Of a DNA stretch of 64,000 nucleotides, positions 40,166 to 52,572 are shown one piece after another. The DNA lies in the NCBI GenBank assembly GCA_039707465.1, contig CM077644.1, forward strand, positions 97,445,375-97,509,374. Reading direction: 5' to 3'. The number at the start of each line of letters is the position of its first letter. The first letter of the stretch is position 1. The notes below the pieces were generated by a model that was given only the letters and a program-made list of their open reading frames with translations, did no database searches and had not been told where the DNA came from. Origin of the DNA: Rhabdophis nuchalis. Taxonomy: Eukaryota > Chordata > Lepidosauria > Squamata > Natricidae. Both the position numbers and the translations under genes were made by a program.

Positions 40166-43084
40166 TTTTCAGTTGTTCCTAACAGTTGTTCCTATTTACT
40201 AGACCTTATAAGCACAGGAGTAATCCTAGCTGGCAGAGCATTCAGGTAAACAGTGAAGGAAGCAAATGATTTTCAGGGTATTTAAGAGGTTGAGAGGCAT
40301 AAATCTTTCCAGGGAATGGTGATCACATGGGTTGCAAAGGAGGGTGGAAGGTGGGTGTTATTTCAGAGGAACCCTTGTCCATTTTGGCTGAATGATCAAC
40401 AATGAAAATGTTGCCTTAGGAATTTTAGATGTTGATGTCCCACTAGTTGGATACCAGTGTTGAAGGAGGTTGCCTTTGAAAGTAGAGTTATGCATTCATA
40501 GTAGACAATTCTGTATAGCTTTTAAATCTGGTGGCATGGTTCACCTTCTGATTCCAAACCTCTCCTCAGATGAGGTATGTCTGCAAAAATATTTATTCAT
40601 TCTCAACCTAATTTCCCATTTTCTTTCATTGCAACCTGCTTCTTTTATGAATAGGAAAAAGGTCATTTATTTATTACCAATCTAGCATAAAGAGTCTTTT
40701 CTAAAGCAATTCCTTCCTGCCTGCCGGGCGGCCTGCCTGCTGGCTGGCCTGCCTGCCTGCCTTCCCCTTGAAAAGACAATGTCTGGTTTAATTTATCTTG
40801 TTTAATGTAGAGAACTGTGATAAAAAGACATCGGTTAATCTTACTGTGAAATAGTTTATAGACTGTCTAGATGCCTTCAAGAGCAGGACGAGGCATAATT
40901 GAAAAGAATCTATGGCACACCAGCAGCTAACTGTATCTGTTTCGCCTCCTCTATTCACTGAGAAAGAAGATAAACATTTTAACTCTTGGCTTAAAACAAA
41001 TGAATAAGAGCATGGCTTGTGAGTTTGAAGGAGTGAAAGAATTGATAAATGCACTTCAAATAACACTCTATATGTCTACAGCCAGAACTTATACACTAAA
41101 AAGCCACTATTTCTCAGTTAAGTCATGGACAAGCATGATGCTAACAACTTTACCAAGAGGGAATGAAATGTTACAAACCAAGCCATTTATTGTCATTTTT
41201 GTTTGTGAGTTACAGCTAAATAAGACATACCTCCATCTCATGATTAAGGTGAGCCTGCTTGTGTGTGTGGGGGGGGGGGGGGTGTCCAGATATGATTCAG
41301 ATAAAAGTTTTCTCCAGACTATTCAAAAGATATTATGGAGGGCAAACCTATCTTTCTCCTAGTAAAAAGATGACTCAGAAAATCTTTAGCACAACACAAG
41401 GTATCCAGGTATATTTCCATGCCTTAACAGAATTCCTCCCAAATATTTCAAAACTCATTGTGATTTCTATTTAGCCCAAATCCAGCTCTTTCTGAAGTTT
41501 CTGCTTTTCTACTTAGTCTGAAAAAAGAGATATTATTTTTTTGTGCTTGACTTTATTTTGTGTTACAGGGTTTAGTTGTATTTTTTTCCTCTCTCTCTCT
41601 CCTTTTTGTGAATGGGATAGGATGAATACAAATTAGGTCAGTCAATGGCAATTTTCGGAATGCTTAAATGAAACATAGATGTGAGTGTTGTTTTTAAATT
41701 TTTTATTTGTGCAATCAATATATTTTTCCAGAGCTGTGTTTAGACATTATGTTTTGAATCATTTGTGTGCATAACTTGGAAGCTTTTATAATTTAATGTG
41801 AAATGGATTTAATGAAGGAAAATATTTTTTGTTAACCTTCAAATGAGTTTAAATTAAATTTCAATGTGATTTTATTTTTTATTTTTACAACATATCTATT
41901 TGCTGAGGGTAGAGATAATGGGTGAATATTAATTACAAGAGATTTACATCATTGGGTTTATAAAAAAGATGGAAGTAGACATACTAATACATAAATGTCC
42001 TTTGCTTTTTATATTGCAAAGATGGCAAACAGAAGGCTATGATTAAATACTTTAAAAAGAAACAATTATTGGACTTAATGTGATGGCTAATGTTTAGATA
42101 CTTCTGGTGTAAGATTATTTCAGCCACTTTGTTCTCATTACCGATGATTTTTTTTGGACAAGCATTTTAATGAATGTCTTGATCCAATTTTAGATTTAAG
42201 TTTATCTAATCTAAGGATTGTGAGCCACGATCATCACTTCTATTAGTATGGAATGTTTTATGTGTAAGATTGGTTTAGTTAGTTTAATATCTACTATATT
42301 AAACAAGAGGTTATATTTGTCTTTCTTCTGACATAAACTTTGCCCTTCTAAGGTTTTCATTTGGCTTGTTTTGGAGTGTAACATACGGTAGCATAACAAA
42401 CAAAGTTGATCATGTCTCACCTGGGTTTTTGTGAAGAATTCTTCATGTTTGAAGTACTTCCTGGCTAAATGGCAATAATTCTAAAAAAATGTTTGAATAT
42501 GAATGAGATACATCATTCTGGAACTAAGCAGCAAGCGTGGAAGGAGTATATGAGAAGCCAATCATGTGATGCCCATTCAGCAGAGATGGGGATCTGGCTG
42601 GTTCTAGATTTCTGGGAGTTGAAGTTCACAAATCATAAAAGGGCCATAGCTCCCCACCCTTGCCATACAGGAAGAGAATATAAAGATGGCCTGTCATCTT
42701 GCTAATAATTATATCCTTCCTGCTCTTTACAAGAAACTGCAAAGTGTTAAGTATGAACTGAACCAAACACTTTTTGCCTAGGAGCATTTTGCATTTAAAT
42801 GTCTGTAACAAGAATTTGGGGAATCTGGAGAATGGCTAATTAAACTTTTGCCATATTGATTAAAGCAACAACCTTAGAAAATCGCTTCAATGATTCAGGA
42901 CACTCACCACATAGATACAATGCCTGAAGACATAAATTTAAAACATCAAGAATTTCACTCAAAGCTTTACTAGCTTAATGGAAAATGAATTATTTCCCCA
43001 CTTTCACCTGCATCTTACATGTTTACCTAGCTAACAAAATGAACTACTCTCTGAATCTCTCCAGGCAAAATAAATTAAACATAT
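40166..43084. other. Non-coding, no gene seen
   Basis: AT-rich, about 2.9 kb. It contains a (CTGC)n/(GGCC)-like run at 40722-40763 and a G homopolymer at about 41268-41282. At 42590-42660, TTCTGGGAGTTGAAGTTCAC is a decayed arm of the palindromic hAT family. No gene was recognised. Confidence 0.45.
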
Positions 43085-44500
43085 TATTGGTAGTATAATG
43101 AATGTAAAAATGTCACCTGGATCAGATGGCTTTCTAATGGAATGGTGAAAAGATACAATATAGAGATATTTTGGTTCTTAAACTTTGCATCTTTTATCTT
43201 TATTTTTAAATCTGGTATTCTACTAGCCTCTGTTAATGAAGTTTCTCATTACTGTACTCTAATTCCTAAATTGAATAAAGATAATATACAAATTAATTGT
43301 ATTAATTTTAATAAAGACAGATATTAAAATATTGCCTAGGATTCTTGCTAAGCAACTGCAACACATTCTAGCAAGTTCCACCATGATCAGTCAGTAATTA
43401 TTTATCATAGTTAACAGACTGAAAAAGGGATGCGGTGGCTCAGTGGCTAACACACTGAGCTTGTTAATCAGAAAGGTTGGCAGTTTGGTGGTTCGAATCC
43501 CTAGTGCTGCGTAACGGAGTGAGCTCCCGTTACTTGTCCCAGCTTCTGCCAACCTAGCAGTTCGAAAGCATGTAAAAATGCAAGTAGAAAAATAGGAACC
43601 ACCTTTGGTGGGAAGGTAATAGCGTTCCTTGCGCCTTTGGCATTTAGTCATGCTGGCCACATGACCACAGAGATGTCTTTGGACAACGCTGGCTCTTTGG
43701 CTTTGAAACAGAGATGAGCACCCCCCCCCTTAGTATCTAGAACGACTAGCACATATGTGCGAGGGGGACCTTTACCTTTACCTTATTTTCAAATAATTCT
43801 TTAATGGTGATTATGCTCTAATTTTTTAACTGGACACAGAGAAGGCTTTGAATAAATTGTCTAGGCAATGCCTACTTTTTATTTGATGAATGTTCTGTTT
43901 TTCTAAGGATTTTTTAAAAAAAGGATTAGGATGCATCCCAAAAATTCAAGTGAGGGCCAATAACATTTTATACAACTCCCTTCTCTCTTCTTTGAGAAGT
44001 GTGTTTGGGATCTTTTGCAAAGATTTATGATTTGATATATGTATGGTAAGTGTTTAAAAGTGTTCTGCTTAAAGATGATTGGTTGCTATTTATTGATAAA
44101 TCTGAATTTTCAATACCAAAATCAATAACATTAATAGACCATATTGTAGAGTTTTCTTGGTGTAATATTCAAAGACTTAAGTCTGAGCTGATTATTAACC
44201 TGTCATTCTTTCCAAATGGTTTTGATGCTATCCAGAAGCAACAACTTACCTTGGTTTGAGAATTCCCATCAATCCATCTTGAATGATTAAACTGAATTTA
44301 AATATGTCATTGTTACCTCAACTGTCTTCTAGTCAGTGACCAATCACTATTGGTATCAGAAATAGGAACACAAATGGATAGATGAAACTTAAACAGAGCA
44401 TTTGTAGTAAGATTAATGAATGTATAGTATTTGTACAGGCAATTTATACTAAAAAAGAGTTCTTGAAATAAAATGTTTCAGTACTTTCCCTGGGGAAATG
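43085..44500 (+). pseudogene. L1 ORF2 relic, interrupted by a SINE
   Basis: Plus-strand frames before the SINE give SPGSDGF and KTDIKILPRILAKQLQHILA, corresponding to the conserved L1 RT stretch (SPGPDGF...NTDIKILAKILA). After the SINE, DWLLFIDKSEFSIPKSI (44077 on) corresponds to the region of the catalytic LADD motif. There are many stops and shifts; the endonuclease and C-terminus were not found. It is an old, immobile copy. Confidence 0.75.
43427..43786 (+). repeat. tRNA-derived SINE (family A), full length
   Basis: The best preserved copy. A box GGTGGCTCAGTGGCTAA, B box GGTTCGAATCCC, body CTTGTCCCAGCTTCTGCCAA and CATGCTGGCCACATGACCAC, and tail GGGGGACCTTTACCTTTACC. It sits in an L1 ORF2 relic. 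The head is tRNA-like but is not a functional tRNA gene. Confidence 0.9.
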
Positions 44501-44704
44501 CTGCCTTTCATGCTTTACTCAGGAAGCTTCAGTTGTCAGTTAAAGATGATTTACATTTTCCAGATTCAAGGTTATAATGTAGCTGTGACATGCTGCATGC
44601 CACTTTCAATTTCAATGTTACAAACATGCTACATTAACATTGTGAGATAATTTAAATTTTACAATAACAAGGCTTTGTTGGAGAACTACCCAAGTACTCT
44701 AGAA

Positions 44705-45227
44705 TAGGGGTGTCAAACTCAAGGCCCATAGGCTGAATCTGGCCCACTGGGTGCTTAGATCTGGCCATAGGGCCACCCAGGAAACATTGAAGGACCACCC
44801 TCTGCCAGTGAAAACTGAGCTTCAGGGAGCACAATTTTTGCTGGCAGAGGACTGCAGGAGGCCGTGGAGTCAGAAAACAGAGCCTTGATGAGTAACATTG
44901 AGCTGGCCATGGCCAGAGGTGAAATTCAGCAGGTTCTGACAGGTTCTGGCGAACCGGTAGCAGAAATTTTGAGTAGTTTGGTGAATCAGCAGATACCACC
45001 TCTGGCTGGCCCCAGAGTAGGATGGGAATGGAAATTTTGCAGTATCCTTCCCCTGGAGTTGGGTTGTACTGCAGTATCATTCCCCTGCCACACCCATCAA
45101 GCCACGGCCAAAGAAATGGTAGTAAAATAAATTGAAATTCACTACTGGCCACACCCATACTGCCCCTCCTTCGAGGTCAAACACAACCCTGATGTGGCCT
45201 TCAATGAAATCAAGTTTGCCACCCCTG
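44705..45227. mobile_element. hAT-type element (CAGGGGTGTCAAAC family), with nested element
   Basis: Ends TAGGGGTGTCAAACTCAAGG and AAGTTTGCCACCCCTG, with a perfect TSD CTCTAGAA (44697-44704 and 45228-45235). The body includes CTGAATCTGGCCCACTGGG. A second element of the ACCGGT family is nested at 44914-45147. Confidence 0.88.
44914..45147. mobile_element. Nested hAT-type element (ACCGGT family)
   Basis: Ends CAGAGGTGAAATTCAGC and TTGAAATTCACTACTG are inverted repeats, with GGCGAACCGGTAGC inside. The flanking words GCCATGGC and GCCACACC match in only five of eight bases, so the TSD is decayed. Confidence 0.7.
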
Positions 45228-45615
45228 CTCTAGAATATTTAAGACAATAAAATTTTGAATTGACAAACCATGCTTTAGTAGACTTTTGATAGAGTGGACA
45301 GTCTTTTCATTGAAAAAAAATATTGTGCAAGTTTGTACTGTGATGATTGAAGCAGCATTAAAGCATTCATAATAAATAAATATTTCACAATTCAAATGAT
45401 CTAGATCGAAGTTAATATCACAAATATACCAATTACTTCTTTATTGTTTGATGCAATTGAAGTAATTGATGCACAGGACTTAATTTTGGATTTAATGTAT
45501 ATTTGAGTGGACCATTACATCAAAGTTTATTGATGTACTTTCTGCAATTATTTATAAATAATTGCTAAAATACCTCAATTTGAGGGAAAGTATCAAGAAC
45601 TAGAGTCATACATGA

Positions 45616-46105
45616 ATGTCAAGAAGACTTTATTGTCACTTTGAATGTATATTAATTGGCATGTATTAAAATGAAATTTTGTTGCATACAGCTCTCAAAG
45701 GGTCACCACCTTGGATGTACACTACATAAAGATGATAAAATAAATAAATAAATAAATACAAAATTATGTACCCCCATATATTATATGACACAGAGTAACA
45801 CCACAGTCTGGTTTAGATGTACATATGTAAATGGCGAGAGAAACAAATCTTGCGAGTTTACCAGACAGATGGCACAGGGAACAAAACTGTTACAAAACCT
45901 GCTAGAAATATTTCGAAACTTCCTCCCAGAGAGGAACAACAGAAACAGATCGTGAAGTGGGTGTGTGGAGTCTCTAACAATGCTTTGAGTTCTAAGCACA
46001 TAGCGCTTATAAGCACTCTCCTGAATAGCGGGAAGCGAGCTTCCTATAATCTTCTCAGTTGTCCTTACCATTCTCTGAATGGATTTTCTTTCTGAGGCAC
46101 TGCAT
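45616..46105 (-). pseudogene. LINE 3' end (Rex1/CR1-group), copy 2
   Basis: Same family as 39459: the minus strand reads RTTEKIIGSSLPAIQESAYK and DSTHPLHDLFLLFLSGRKFR. The 3' end CTTTATTGTCACTTTGAATG lies at the left. An (AAAT)n run replaces the (CATA)n array. Confidence 0.75.
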
Positions 46106-46242
46106 TATGTCATTTGATATGTCATAATTCTATAGATTTACGTTATTCCACAATAACTGTCACAGATGTTTTGAAGTAAATGTATCTTTTCAGGAAGAAA
46201 TTGAGTTTTGGTACCCAAAATGCAACGTATGTTCATGAGATA

Positions 46243-46499
46243 TACCATGTTTCCCTGAAAATAAGACAGGGTCTTATTTTCTTTTGACCCCCGAAATAAG
46301 CGCTTGGCCTTATTTTCGGGGAGGTCTTATTATTTTTGAGGTGCAGGAGGCAGCGAGTGTGGTCACCTCATGGCTGCTGCTGTGTTGCAATATTTTTGGG
46401 GAGGGCTTATTTTTGGGGAAGGGCTTATTTTAGTGCATGTGCTCAAAAGCCCGATTGGGCTATTATCCAGGGAGGTCTTATTTTTGGGGAAACAGGATA
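46243..46499. mobile_element. Small inverted-repeat DNA element with TA ends
   Basis: Begins TACCATGTTTCCCTGAAAAT and ends TTTTTGGGGAAACAGGATA, with inverted termini of about 23 bp and TA at both borders. It is the reverse-oriented partner of 32732-32962. Probably a Tc1/mariner-like MITE. Confidence 0.75.
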
Positions 46500-47293
46500 G
46501 TACAAAATAGATCCCTTCTGAAGTAAAATTATTTCATCTATTAATATTGTTTAAGAAAACTGTTTGGATGTGGTAAAGGTTTGTATACTTTAAATGCTTG
46601 TACCACTCTTGGATATTGCACACATGTATGTTTTAAATAAATAAAATTACTACATGATGGAAAGGATATCTATTCTCCTGAAGAATTCAACCATTTTCTA
46701 TATGCTAGCAATCTTTCGTATCATGGAGACATCCAACTGGAGGGCTTTGGACTGCATAGAACTAGTTTCTAGGTTTACTTTCCCATTTGTTTCCTATTAA
46801 GTAAATCAAGTTAAATATGAATAATTTCAATATATAAAAACATGAATGAATACCTGTATGTGGGGGAAGGAAGCTATTTCAGAGTGAAAGTTGTCAAGTG
46901 GAATATTTATATTTCTATCTGTGAGATTGTTGTTGGTAGAGTTAAAATTCTGCTTTGGAGGTTAAAATTTCCTCATCACTCTGAATGAAACTTTATTCTT
47001 TTGAGAAGAAAAGACAATATTTTGTTCCCCATGGGATGTATTTAATTTGGGGGTCAGGGAGAGAGGTAAAGGCCAGATGAAGTGGGGGAAGTAGTCGTGC
47101 TGAATAAAGATTATATAAAGATTGTGATCATTGAAGCTCAAACAACCAAAACATAGACCACTTTAACTAAAATGTCAGACATTCTAGCCGATGTCAATTG
47201 ATTTGTGTTATCATAGGAAAGAGTTGCAAATTATGAACAACTCACTTCTACCAGTGAATGCTGGACTTTCATCAGCAGGAAGACTCAAATCCC
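46500..47293. other. Non-coding, no gene seen
   Basis: No feature was recognised. Confidence 0.4.
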
Positions 47294-47301
47294 CCCTACT
47301 G

Positions 47302-47605
47302 CAGGGGGTGAAATTCTCCCGATTTGACTGAACCGGTAGGGACGATTGTCTTTGGTTCTGTGAACCGGTAGTAAAAAAAACAAGCTTCTGAGGATTGCAT
47401 GGCTCAGCCGTCAACCGCGAGATGGTAGGAAGCTTCCCCACCCCTTTTTGAAGCATTTATTCCCTGTTGGTTCGAGTGAACCAGCAGGGAAATAATGCTT
47501 TAAAAAGCTAAAAAAATAGCTGAAAGTGAAAAAAAGTTGGCCACACCCACCCACATGACTCCCCTCTACCAAGCCACGCCGAGGGGGGATTAGATTTCAC
47601 CACTG
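47302..47605. mobile_element. hAT-type element (ACCGGT family)
   Basis: Ends CAGGGGGTGAAATTCTCC and GATTAGATTTCACCACTG. The TSD CCCTACTG/CCATACTG (47294-47301, 47606-47613) matches in seven of eight bases. Contains GAACCGGTAG twice and an inner inverted repeat GCATTTATTCCCTG/CAGGGAAATAATGC. Confidence 0.85.
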
Positions 47606-47613
47606 CCATACTG

Positions 47614-48099
47614 GCACTTGCACAACATCTGCCCAACAAAATTAACATTGATTCCCAATGCAAAGCCAAATGGCTTGCTGAACACCCAGACATAGGAAGA
47701 CATATAGTGTAAATAATGCCAGAAAACTAAGGTTTTGGCAATGCCTGCTTTGCCTATCTTGTATTACCATGTCAGCAATGGATAATCCTGAATAGGATTT
47801 GCACCTCGCATGGCATTTGCCTGGACTCTCTGTACAAATGGGGCACATTATCCTCCCCCCAGTATGACTATGGGTTCCATGTCAAACCGTAGATCACATT
47901 GTGATTGACTGTAAACTGAGGGCATATATCAGTCCAGTATAATTTTTAAAAATATAAATAATGCTGCGCTTCAATGGTTATATGGCCTAGACATTTGTAC
48001 TTGAACACAGATCTTTTTAACATTTATATTTTATGTTGAGTTCCATTAATCTCAATGAAATCTTAAATATCTAGTCCTTGTATCTATATGTATGTATCT
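47614..48099. other. Non-coding, no gene seen
   Basis: No feature was recognised. Confidence 0.4.
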
Positions 48100-48107
48100 A
48101 TATCTAT

Positions 48108-48402
48108 CAATGGTGGGATTCAAATTTTTTTACTATTGGTTCTCTGGGCGTGGCTTGGTGGGCGTGGCATGACTTGGTGGGCGTGGCAGGGGAAGGATAC
48201 TGTAAAATCTCCATTCCCACCCCACTCCAGGGGAAGGATACTGCAAAATCCCCATTCCCTCTGGATCAGCTGGGACTCAGGAGGCAGAGAATAGACGGGG
48301 GCGGGGCCAGTCAGAGGTGGTATTTACTGGTTCTCTGAACTACTCAAAATTTCCTCTACCGATTCTCCAGAACTGGTTAAAACCTGCTGAATACCACCTT
48401 TG
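48108..48402. mobile_element. hAT-type element (ACCGGT family)
   Basis: Begins CAATGGTGGGATTCAAAT and ends TGCTGAATACCACCTTTG. The TSD ATATCTAT/ATATGTAT (48100-48107, 48403-48410) matches in seven of eight bases. GGGGAAGGATACTG is repeated inside as a 54-bp-spaced direct repeat. Confidence 0.85.
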
Positions 48403-48946
48403 ATATGTATGCAGCTGTATGTAACTATATGCATCTACATGTAATATAACTAGTCCATGTATGATATGCCATACGCTAAATAAATAATACATCAATAAAT
48501 TACAGATTAGAACACAGGTTGTGGTTCTCCAAGTTGGTGATCCTGCAAACTTTCAGAACATCCTGTGGCACCAACCAATCTATCAACATCACTAGATGCT
48601 GGAAGTTGTAGTTCAGCAACTTTTGGAGGACTTCAAGTTGCTAATCCTTGCTTTTCTCCACAGAATGGAGTGGGAGAGTTGGGAGAGCTAAAGCAGGAGA
48701 GGAGAAACCTATGCCCACCTCCACAAGTTTTTAGTCTTAGTCATCATCAGCCCCAGCTGTTTTTAAGTAGCCTTTAGTATTGTATTGCTCTTCTTTTAGA
48801 TGTACATGGATTGTTTTAATAGTTTGCGTCCAGTGACTGATGTTACAACAGCACTAAAAAAAGTGATTTTTGATCATTTTGCACTCTTACAACTGTTGCA
48901 ACATGCCCAGGGTCATGTGATCAAAATTTGGATGCTTGGCAATTGT

Positions 48947-48972
48947 CATGTATTTATGACAATAAATACATG
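48947..48972. repeat. 11-bp hairpin at an insertion junction
   Basis: CATGTATTTAT and ATAAATACATG are exact reverse complements with a 4-base loop GACA. It lies exactly where the L2-like sequence joins its host repeat. Confidence 0.8.
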
Positions 48973-48973
48973 A

Positions 48974-49328
48974 CAATAAGGGGAAGGGCCTTCTCTGTGG
49001 CAGCCCCAGCCCTCTGGAACGACCTACCTCCCAAACTCCGCGACCTCTGCCTGTTCCGCCAACGCCCCAAAACACACTTTTTTCATCTAGCCGGCCTGGC
49101 ATGACCTACCCGGTTCCGAACCTGACTTTTAGTGGATCAATGTTTTTAATTGGGGGTTTTAATGTGGTTTTAGAGCAGGTTGGTGGTTTAATATAGTTTT
49201 AATGGGTATTTATATTTTGTATATGTGTACTTCTATGTTTTTAATTTTCCTGTGCGCCGCCCCGGGTCCCTTTGTGGGAGATGGGTGCAGGATACAAATT
49301 TGAAAAATAAAATAAAATAATAAAAATG
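48974..49328 (+). pseudogene. L2-like LINE 3' end, copy 2
   Basis: A short ORF2 tail (plus frame PALWNDLPPKLRDL-like: CCAGCCCTCTGGAACGACCT) is followed by a 3' UTR with CGCCGCCCCGGGTCCCTTTG and an (AAAAT)n tail. Related to, but diverged from, the copy at 59220. Confidence 0.7.
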
Positions 49329-49560
49329 ACAGTTGCTGTCTCCTGGGATCACGTGATTACCTTTTGCAACCTTCTGACAAGGAAAGTCAGTGGGGAAGCC
49401 AAATTCACTTAACAACCATTTTGCTAATTCAACAACCGCAGTGATTCACTTAGCGACTGTGGCAGGACAGGTAGTAAAATGGGGCAAAACTCACTGAACT
49501 GAAGAAACAAAACTCACTGAGCTTCTTAGCAACAGAAATTTGGGGCTCAATTGTGGTTGC

Positions 49561-50623
49561 AAATCAAAGGCTACCTCTATTATCAAAAGTCTTTGTGTGT
49601 GTTTGGGTGTGTGTTACAATAAATAGGTAAATAAAGGCAAAAAATAGTACTGTAACAATAACTATTTGTTTAAAATGTTGCCTTTACTGGGCTCTTAAAA
49701 AAAAACAGTCCATTTTTATCTATTCTTGCTATGTATATTTTATGATAACTTTCAAAATTACATACATTTTTGCGAAATGCTTTGTGCCAGGTATCAATCT
49801 AGAGCAAATAATACACAGACACATACATTTGGCTGTTTGGGAGATAGAACAGAGAGACCAATGCCCAATGGTGCTTGATGGCCAGATTTACATTCCAATC
49901 TCCCTAAGTCTTTTTGTGATGCTGATGGGCATAAAAGGTCAGTCCTGAGAAAATGAAAGACATTGTCTTTTTTCCAAACTAACATCTTCTGTTATAAAAG
50001 GCCTTGAGTCCCTGAAGATTTTCACAGGGAATGCAACACCTGCTGAATATTGAGCAGCTTGGCAGTTCCCAAAGGTGGTTAGGATGAAAATATATCAGAA
50101 TGGCAACGATTTGGACTCTTTCTAATTTTTCCCCCTCCTCTTTTTTTAGAAGTTCTCGGATGGAAGAGAGGGGAAAAAAACATTGAAACCCCGCAAACTG
50201 TTGCCATTCTGGGCTTCCAGAGAAAAGAAAAAAATCAAATTGAAGATGGCTCTATTCTTAGTGGGGTTAACTCTCCTAACTTCTGAGCCCTGTCTTGTGG
50301 TCTGCTCATGAGAAGTAACTGTTTGGACCACTTGTGTGGTCTCAAGTCCTCTCCTCATCCAGAGAAGAATTATAAAAAGCTGGTCTACTCTCTGGCTCTT
50401 TGTTAAAGGACCATGGCAGAATCATGACCTTATGGAGCTTATCCCATTCTTAATGACCTGATCACATGAGGAGGAGCAAGTTTCAGTTGTTTGGAAAAGG
50501 CCATAGGTCTACTTAGTGGTGGTACATATGAGGAAACAAGGATAGAAAAGTTAGTTTTAATTCTGTAAGCAGTCCAGAGTTGCTGGTTTTAGATGGGTGG
50601 AAATATGTCTGTCTGTCTGTCTA

Positions 50624-50656
<33 letters not shown>

Positions 50657-50905
50657 GAAAGAGAGATGGAGACTTCTGAAAATATTGCTAACAACATTGC
50701 CAAAAAACCCTGCATGCATCTGTCCAGTCACCAGAAATCAACACTGACTTGAAGGCACCAGTGTTTGATATCATGTGGCTTCCTTCAGATCACAGACTAA
50801 AGTGCATTCTTTGCAAGTAGAAAGATCAGATCTAGTCCATTGAAAGCTGGATCTTTTAAGATTGGATTTGGAACAAGACGCTTCTGACTACATGGTCAAC
50901 TTTTT
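49561..50905. other. Non-coding, (TCTG)n array
   Basis: No gene was recognised. A (TCTG)n tetranucleotide run with one TCTA unit lies at 50607-50657. Confidence 0.5.
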
Positions 50906-50909
50906 TGGG

Positions 50910-51092
50910 TGCATGGGTGTGTGTACACACACCTTTGAGTTAATGTTGATTCCTGGTGAGTGCCTGGATGAATTGGAAGTGGTTTGCCATTGTGTCCTTG
51001 CCCAGAAGAATGACTGGCCCAAGGTCACCCAGCTGCCCTTGTGCTCAAAGGTTGACTAGAACTCATGATTTCCCAGATTCTAGCCCTTACCC
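50910..51092 (-). repeat. tRNA-derived SINE (family C) fragment, reverse
   Basis: Contains GAAGTGGTTTGCCATTGTGT and ATGACTGGCCCAAGGTCACC, as at 21290-21480. The tRNA head is mostly lost. Confidence 0.55.
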
Positions 51093-51859
51093 AAACCCAA
51101 ATTGGTTGTCCTGCTCAGCTGGGAAATTTCTTTTCAGTATCAGAGTTGAATCTTCCACAATCATTCTTAACACAGAAATCCATTCATATTTCTCCAACTT
51201 TCTTTATTTCAGCAGCAGATTTAGGAAGAAAAACAAGAATTCAGAGAGTCACTATTCTACCGGAAAAAATAATGCACAAAAAGAAATTTAAAAACAACAT
51301 ATTCTATCTATTAAATTTCCTAATAGCAGATTAATATAATTTATGATTTATAATGTATAATTCTATCAATTATAATTCTAAAGAAATTAGTTTATGCTTT
51401 GGGATTTTTTAAATGGGTCAATATGACCACATAACATTTAAAACCAGAAAGTATTCAAATAAAATCAACCATATTATAAAATCATGAAAATGATTTTGAA
51501 TTCATTAATCGATTAAGACAAATAGAAGCGACATAGAAGGTAATATCTAGTAAATCTCTGAGTATCAGTGAATTTCCAAAGAGTTTTGAAAAACTTTAAG
51601 TTATACCTTATCCTACAACCCTCTGTCTCCAATGTGTTTTGTAGGGTAGTGATATATCAAAATCCTGAAAACAGTGTACTTAAGAAAGCTATTTGTTAAG
51701 ATGAGTGTATTATTGAAGTAGCAGCAGTCTTCCAGTTCAAGTAAAAGTTTGAAAAAGTCAGAGAAATATAAACTATTTAAAACATAATAATTTCTGAAGT
51801 TTTGTATAGGTTGCAAACAATCTTTGGAAGCATTTGTGAACCATGTGCAGCCCTTGTCA
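51093..51859. other. Non-coding, no gene seen
   Basis: AT-rich. The TTTATTTCAGCAGCAGATTTA stretch near 51205 resembles 390-415, suggesting that the paralogous segment once extended further. Confidence 0.4.
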
Positions 51860-52310
51860 ACCATAATGAACAAGGTGAATCATTCTTCGGTTTCAGCTTT
51901 CTGTAAGCCTACAAAAGGTTATTTGCTCTCATCCTTTGCAGGTTGGTGACAGACCCGGAACTGAGGGAATAGGAAAACACATAGGGGAGAATTGATCTAT
52001 TCTCTTGCCTATGTCACTTCCATCTTTACCCTCTGAATATTGCCATCAACGTGTAAAAAGGCAATCCCTCCATTGTGCTGAGCATTCCAGAAAAACAATC
52101 AATGAAAAGTTGAAGGGATTTCTTCCTAAGAATCATTGAACTTGAAGTTTAAATTCAGGCAGAGTTCCACCCTAATAATATGTCACTTGGTAAACAAAGA
52201 AACAAATGGTGACAAGCAGACTCAAATTTCAGAGGAGTTTGGTTGCTGGCACTTCTCTTTTCAAAAACAGAAATGACAAGATCAGCAACCCCAGGGAATA
52301 CGCTATGAGC
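51860..52310. repeat. Paralogous segment, copy B (partner at 590-1600)
   Basis: Same order and orientation as copy A, without its CpG-rich insertion. Conserved words include TTTGCTCTCAT, GAATATTG, GGCAGAGTTCC and ATGACAAGATCAGCAACCCC. Neither strand holds an open frame shared by the two copies. Confidence 0.65.
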
Positions 52311-52572
52311 TGGGGAAAGCTATAACGATATCAGTCTGACAGCACACCAAGTAATCCTCATTCAATTCCAAAGAATTTTGTAACAATGACATTCTCTTTT
52401 AGTATTCTTTCAATGTATAGTGATTGTAAAATCAAAGATGGATGCTCAATGCTGGGTAACAACAGGTGTGGTTATCTTTGGACAAGATCAAGCTGAGTAT
52501 GACCAAGTAAAAGGCTCTCATAATATGTTCTTGTTGTCAGGATTGGTTTTACATCCATTAGCTCCCTTACAT

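Larger units (their letters stand above)
48830..49560 (+). repeat. Dispersed repeat, CAGGTAGTCCTC family, split by an L2-like end
   Basis: 48830-48957 and 49329-49560 are the two halves of one copy (GTCATGTGATCAAAATTTGG, then GGGATCACGTGATTACC and TAAAATGGGGCAAAACTC). The halves join across an L2-like insertion. Confidence 0.75.

Noticed and set aside
43427..43510. tRNA-like sequence with A and B boxes
   Set aside because: It is the head of a SINE; the same head and body recur at 36713, and no cloverleaf with a mature acceptor stem closes.
52030..52110. Possible short exon on the minus strand of paralogous copy B
   Set aside because: An AG-like acceptor precedes a short open stretch, but the copy A counterpart has stops, no cysteine pattern or known motif is present, and no partner exons were seen.
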